DNA of 64,000 nt from the NCBI GenBank assembly GCA_944325735.1, contig CALVBI010000001.1:620001-684000 (forward strand). The letters are read 5' to 3'. This DNA comes from Candidatus Gastranaerophilales bacterium (GTDB lineage Bacteria; Cyanobacteriota; Vampirovibrionia; Gastranaerophilales; Gastranaerophilaceae). The notes under the pieces were generated by a model. The model searched no databases and was not told where the DNA came from. It worked only from the letters and a program-made list of their open reading frames with translations. Position numbers and translations under genes: made by a program. This document shows, one piece after another, positions 61,095 through 64,000 of this stretch. Within the stretch, counting starts at the first letter, position 1; the number at the start of each line of letters is the position of its first letter.

Positions 61095-61652
61095 ATGAGA
61101 GAAAAAGAAAAAATGTTGAGCGGGCAATTATACGATGCAAATTATGATAAAGAGTTAATAGATGAGAGAATGCATTGTAAATGTCTATGTCATAAATATA
61201 ATAACCTTTCTCCTGATAATGTAGAAGAAAGAAAATCCGTATTAAAGCAATTATTAGGAAAAACTGGAGAAAATTTTTTGATTGAGCCGGATTTTAGATG
61301 TGATTATGGTTATAATATTGAAATTGGTGAAAATTTTTATTCTAATCACAATTGCGTAATTTTAGATCCTGCAAAAGTTAAATTCGGTGATAATGTATTT
61401 ATCGGTCCAAATTGCGGATTTTATACTGCAGGTCATCCATTAGATGTTAAAACAAGAAATGCTGGAATTGAGTATGCTTATCCTATAACTGTTGGGAATA
61501 ACGTTTGGATTGGGGGAAATGTTTGTGTAATGCCTGGTGTTACAATCGGTGATAATGTTGTGATAGGAGCTGGTAGTGTTGTTACAAAAGATATCCCATC
61601 AAATGTTGTAGCAGTTGGTAACCCTTGTAAAGTTTTGAAAAATATTGTATAA
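61095..61652 (+). CDS. maa: Sugar O-acetyltransferase (maltose/galactoside type)
   Basis: 185 residues. The ATG at 61095 has AAGGAG 9 bases upstream. The N-terminal REKEKMLSGQLYDANYDKEL is the maltose-acetyltransferase cap, followed by a left-handed beta-helix with hexapeptide repeats (VKFGDNVFIGPNCGFYTAGHPLD, WIGGNVCVMPGVTIGDNVVIGAG). The catalytic histidine is in AGHPLD. It transfers acetyl from acetyl-CoA to a sugar; exact substrate is not determined. Confidence 0.93.
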   Translation: MREKEKMLSGQLYDANYDKELIDERMHCKCLCHKYNNLSPDNVEERKSVLKQLLGKTGENFLIEPDFRCDYGYNIEIGENFYSNHNCVILDPAKVKFGDNVFIGPNCGFYTAGHPLDVKTRNAGIEYAYPITVGNNVWIGGNVCVMPGVTIGDNVVIGAGSVVTKDIPSNVVAVGNPCKVLKNIV

Positions 61653-61682
61653 TCAGTGAAGTATATATGAAAGGAGCAGTAG

Positions 61683-62424
61683 ATGAAAAAGATTAAATTA
61701 CTTGCAAAACTCGGGGGGGGGCAATTTAAGGCTCTTTACACAAGGCTTTACACTTTCAGAGGTCTTAATAACATTAGGGATAATTGGTATAGTTGCAGCA
61801 ATGACTTTACCAAGTTTGATTAATCATTATAGAGATCGGCAAATTCTTTCACAGTTCAATCATGCAGTATCATTATTTTCAAATGCATTTACTCAAATGG
61901 CAAATGATAATGGTGGACAATTAACTAATTTATTTGGACCTTGGAATGATTTTCGTCATTTAGGTCAAGATTTTTATGCTCAATATTTTAAATTGTTAAA
62001 AATGTGTATCCCATATGGTTCGTATAAAGATTGTGTTCCATATAAAATTTATGCCCTAGATAAGACAACTGAGGCTCCTGAAGTTTGCGGGACATATCAT
62101 CATGTTGGAATTTTAGAGAATGGTATGATATTTTGTTTAGGTATGCCAAATCGTCGAGGTGATGGATGGGAAGATAGATTTACTTTATCAGTAGACTTGA
62201 ATGGGGCCCAAAGACCTAATACTTTAGGGTATGATGTGTTTATGTTTTATATAAGTAATACAGGTACACTTAGGAATGTTAAGGATTGGGGTGCCAGTAG
62301 TTGTGATATAAATTTAAAAGGTTCTGGACGTAATGGCTTTAGATGTTCAGAATGGATCCAAAAATACCAAAATGTAGATTATTTACATCATTCTTATCCA
62401 AATTCTTCTAGTATTTGGAGATAG
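61683..62424 (+). pseudogene. Prepilin-like gene, frameshifted at a G9 tract
   Basis: A strong AAGGAG (61671-61676) precedes ATG 61683, which reads MKKIKLLAKLGGG and then leaves the prepilin frame, stopping at 61823 after 46 residues. The prepilin frame runs from inside the G tract to 62424 and reads SGGGNLRLFTQG, FTLSEVLITLGIIG, AAMTLPSLINHYRDRQ and on for a full-length globular part. Removing one G (G8) joins the two into MKKIKLLAKLGGGNLRLFTQG then FTLSEV. The N-terminal leader, cleavage after G and methylated F are then normal. Either phase-variable OFF state or sequencing error. The globular part shares the DLNGAQRPNTLGYDVF block with the prepilin-like gene at 3.7 kb. Confidence 0.75.
61713..61721 (+). 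repeat. G9 homopolymer in prepilin-like gene
   Basis: Nine consecutive G in an AT-rich window; the next longest G runs I see are six (in coaBC and nif3). It lies in codons 11-13 of the prepilin leader, where slippage by one base switches the reading frame. Confidence 0.95.
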
Positions 62425-62439
62425 TTATTTATATTCAAA

Positions 62440-62468
62440 GAGGCTTTCATAAAATTATGAAAGCCTTT
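62440..62468. terminator. Hairpin between convergent genes
   Basis: Perfect 12-bp stem AGGCTTTCATAA / TTATGAAAGCCT with a 2-base loop, between the prepilin-like gene and the 165-residue gene. The T-run on the plus strand is interrupted, so termination strength is uncertain. Confidence 0.7.
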
Positions 62469-62498
62469 CAATTTTTCGATTTTTAGAAAATATTTCTT

Positions 62499-62996
62499 CT
62501 ATAATCCTAAAGCATATTTATTGCTTAAGGAAATCATATCCATTGCGTTAAAAATATTTTGTTGTGTATTTTGAACAGAGTCTACTCTATCAGAAAGACT
62601 TGCCAATTGAGCTTGATATCCTTGAGCAGCGGATATTTTAGATTGATCTCCAGAATTTAGCATAACCTGAATTTCTGCAGAAATATTATCTATAATATCA
62701 TCTAAACTGTCATTAGATGAAACGCTTACTCCAACTGCAGATGCAAGTGTTTTTGCTTCTGATAAAAGTTCTTGTTCTGATGAATTACCTCCTCCTTGTT
62801 GTTGTCCTGAATTATTTTGATGTTTTGTAGCTTCAGCTTGAGCTATTAAACTTTGTGCTTGAGCTTCTGAGGTTACAGTTGTTGGGTCAATACCTAATGC
62901 TTCCAGTTTCAATTTGGTCGATGAACTGAGTTCGTCGCATTTATAGGTTGACATCGATGCAGCTTGTGCACTACTGATTGAACTGATAGATGACAT
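62499..62996 (-). CDS. Small Ser/Gln/Ala-rich protein, unknown
   Basis: 165 residues. ATG at 62996 with AAAGG about 8 bases upstream is preferred to a GTG two codons earlier. The N-terminus MSSISSISSAQAASMSTYK is serine-rich without a signal peptide; the middle has a Gln/Gly linker (NNSGQQQGGGNSS); the C-terminal half is helical (LASLSDRVDSVQNTQQNIFN). The composition resembles secreted flagellar-type or type III substrates, but there is no supporting machinery here. Not recognised. Confidence 0.65.
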   Translation of the reverse strand: MSSISSISSAQAASMSTYKCDELSSSTKLKLEALGIDPTTVTSEAQAQSLIAQAEATKHQNNSGQQQGGGNSSEQELLSEAKTLASAVGVSVSSNDSLDDIIDNISAEIQVMLNSGDQSKISAAQGYQAQLASLSDRVDSVQNTQQNIFNAMDMISLSNKYALGL

Positions 62997-63208
62997 ACCC
63001 ACATCCTTTCAATATTCTTACTTTCTACTTTTTGTTTAATGACTTTTTTCTTAAAGTCAAATTTTTGACAAAATTATTGACGGATATTTTGACTGTATCT
63101 TTACAAATTAAGCTTATAATTTTACATTTCTTAAATTTAATTTCTCCGAATATTTGAGAAAGTAGTCAAAGCTGTATGTTTGTGTTATTATGTCAATGGA
63201 GTTATATT

Positions 63209-63952
63209 ATGAAAAAGTTATTTATATTGTGTTCGATATTATTACTTATGTCTTCTAGTGCTTATGCTGCTGGAAAATATGTCAAGATTGTTCCTGAATT
63301 TTTGCAGCCAGCTCAGACGACAAGTTATGAGAAAGTTAATGAAACTCTTGCTGTTATTTTTAGCAAGATTAGACCGGTTATTAATACAGAAAAGTATCCA
63401 AAATATTACCATGATTTTACTTTGGTAAAAGATGACGGTACTCAAAATAAAGCATATCATTACGTAAAAAATGGTAATGCTGAATTAATTTATAATATTG
63501 ATACTAATGAATTAAAATATGTTTCTTTCAGACGTCCTGAACTTATGAAATGCAGAATTTTATATGATTATCCATCAGGAAATTTGCATGCAGTACAAGT
63601 TTTTGTTTCGGATAAAGAATCTTATGTATTTACTTCTGATGGTAAATATATTGATTACACTCCTTATGTAAAAGAAGTAAAAGAAAAAGTTGTAAAAAAT
63701 TGGAAAGTGCCACCACGAAAACAAATTGATATTCTTGCAAAAGGTCAAAAAGATTTGTTGGTACAAATGGCTTTAACTCTTAATAAAGACGGTTCAGTGA
63801 AAAAATGCAAGATTTTAAAATCATCAAAAATAAAAGCTCTTGATGATAATGCCGGTGCTGCAATTAAGGCTGCTGCTCCATTTAAGCCGTTCCCAAAATA
63901 CTTCTTTAATGATGAAATTGTAATTATTTTGAATTTTAATTTTAGTTTATAG
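63209..63952 (+). CDS. Secreted protein with TonB-like C-terminal domain
   Basis: 247 residues. ATG at 63209, seven bases after GGAG, starts a signal peptide (MKKLFILCSILLLMSSSAYA). The middle is beta-rich (YHYVKNGNAELIYNIDTNELKYVS), and the C-terminal 90 residues match the TonB/TolA C-terminal fold: VVKNWKVPPR, VQMALTLNKDGSVKKCKILKSS, and AAIKAAAPFKPFP. There is no N-terminal membrane anchor after cleavage, so it is unlikely to be an energy transducer; an adaptor or envelope role is more likely. Confidence 0.8.
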   Translation: MKKLFILCSILLLMSSSAYAAGKYVKIVPEFLQPAQTTSYEKVNETLAVIFSKIRPVINTEKYPKYYHDFTLVKDDGTQNKAYHYVKNGNAELIYNIDTNELKYVSFRRPELMKCRILYDYPSGNLHAVQVFVSDKESYVFTSDGKYIDYTPYVKEVKEKVVKNWKVPPRKQIDILAKGQKDLLVQMALTLNKDGSVKKCKILKSSKIKALDDNAGAAIKAAAPFKPFPKYFFNDEIVIILNFNFSL

Positions 63953-64000
63953 TAATTTCATAATTACCATTGTTAATTTTAAAGTTCATTCTAATAGTTT

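Noticed and set aside
61702-62424. Prepilin-like gene starting at TTG 61702
   Set aside because: No ribosome binding site at that position, and it discards the strong site and ATG at 61683; the frameshift explanation fits better.

Overview
The window is about 64 kb of AT-rich DNA, densely coded on both strands, with the ordinary housekeeping content of a Gram-negative chromosome. The outer membrane is implied by an RND/TolC tripartite pump, an MlaA-type lipoprotein, a heptosyltransferase-family enzyme and TonB-like and SpoIID proteins. The best guess for the host is a non-photosynthetic, gut-type member of Cyanobacteriota (Vampirovibrionia/Melainabacteria, Gastranaerophilales). This rests on an LdpA-like iron-sulfur protein (a family I know mainly from cyanobacteria), a nusB/ftsY neighbourhood, secreted prepilin-like proteins with the GFTLAEVLITLG signature, a fermentative L-lactate dehydrogenase and the low GC. 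It is an inference, not a search result. No phage, IS element, CRISPR array or rRNA operon was seen.

Layout. 1-5.8 kb: partial beta-propeller, O-methyltransferase, ruvC, a small membrane protein, mtnA, an XRE regulator divergent from a prepilin-like gene, tyrA, a nitroreductase. 5.8-11.7 kb (minus): proB-proA, tRNA-Ser, ldpA-like, HAD phosphatase, preceded by three small membrane proteins. 11.7-18 kb: LysR regulator, a small cassette flanked by a 17-bp direct repeat, alr, lpd, lipA, and a 26-residue-repeat protein. 18-27.7 kb (mostly minus): cysS-spoIID-murJ-tsaC run with overlapping ends, an EF-hand protein, ftsY/M14 peptidase, nusB, TPR. 27.7-31.8 kb: two helical paralogues, a LipM-type octanoyltransferase, an annexin-like protein. 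31.8-37.3 kb (minus): ROK kinase, glycosyltransferase 9, GGDEF/degenerate HD-GYP, thiL, ispD. 37.4-43.4 kb: GH13 enzyme and a 1476-residue unrecognised protein. 43.5-50 kb: trxA, exonuclease, OPA-type transporter, histidine kinase, gmk, coaBC, nif3, tRNA-Gln. 50-58 kb: EamA transporter, tolC/RND/MFP pump, ldh. 58-64 kb: nucleotidyltransferase, MlaA-hydrolase fusion, acetyltransferase, a prepilin-like gene interrupted by a G9 tract, a small Ser/Gln-rich protein, and a TonB-domain protein.

Three themes run through the window. (i) About a dozen genes have TATAAT or a close variant 5-7 nt (usually exactly 6) before the start codon and no Shine-Dalgarno sequence, suggesting widespread leaderless transcripts; this decides several starts. 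(ii) Lipoate metabolism (lipA, LipM-type ligase, dihydrolipoamide dehydrogenase) is present in pieces. (iii) There is a set of envelope or export candidates with no known function: the giant protein, the annexin-like protein, the repeat protein and the MlaA-hydrolase fusion. The most testable new observation is the poly-G tract in the prepilin-like gene, which looks like a phase-variation switch in the OFF position.
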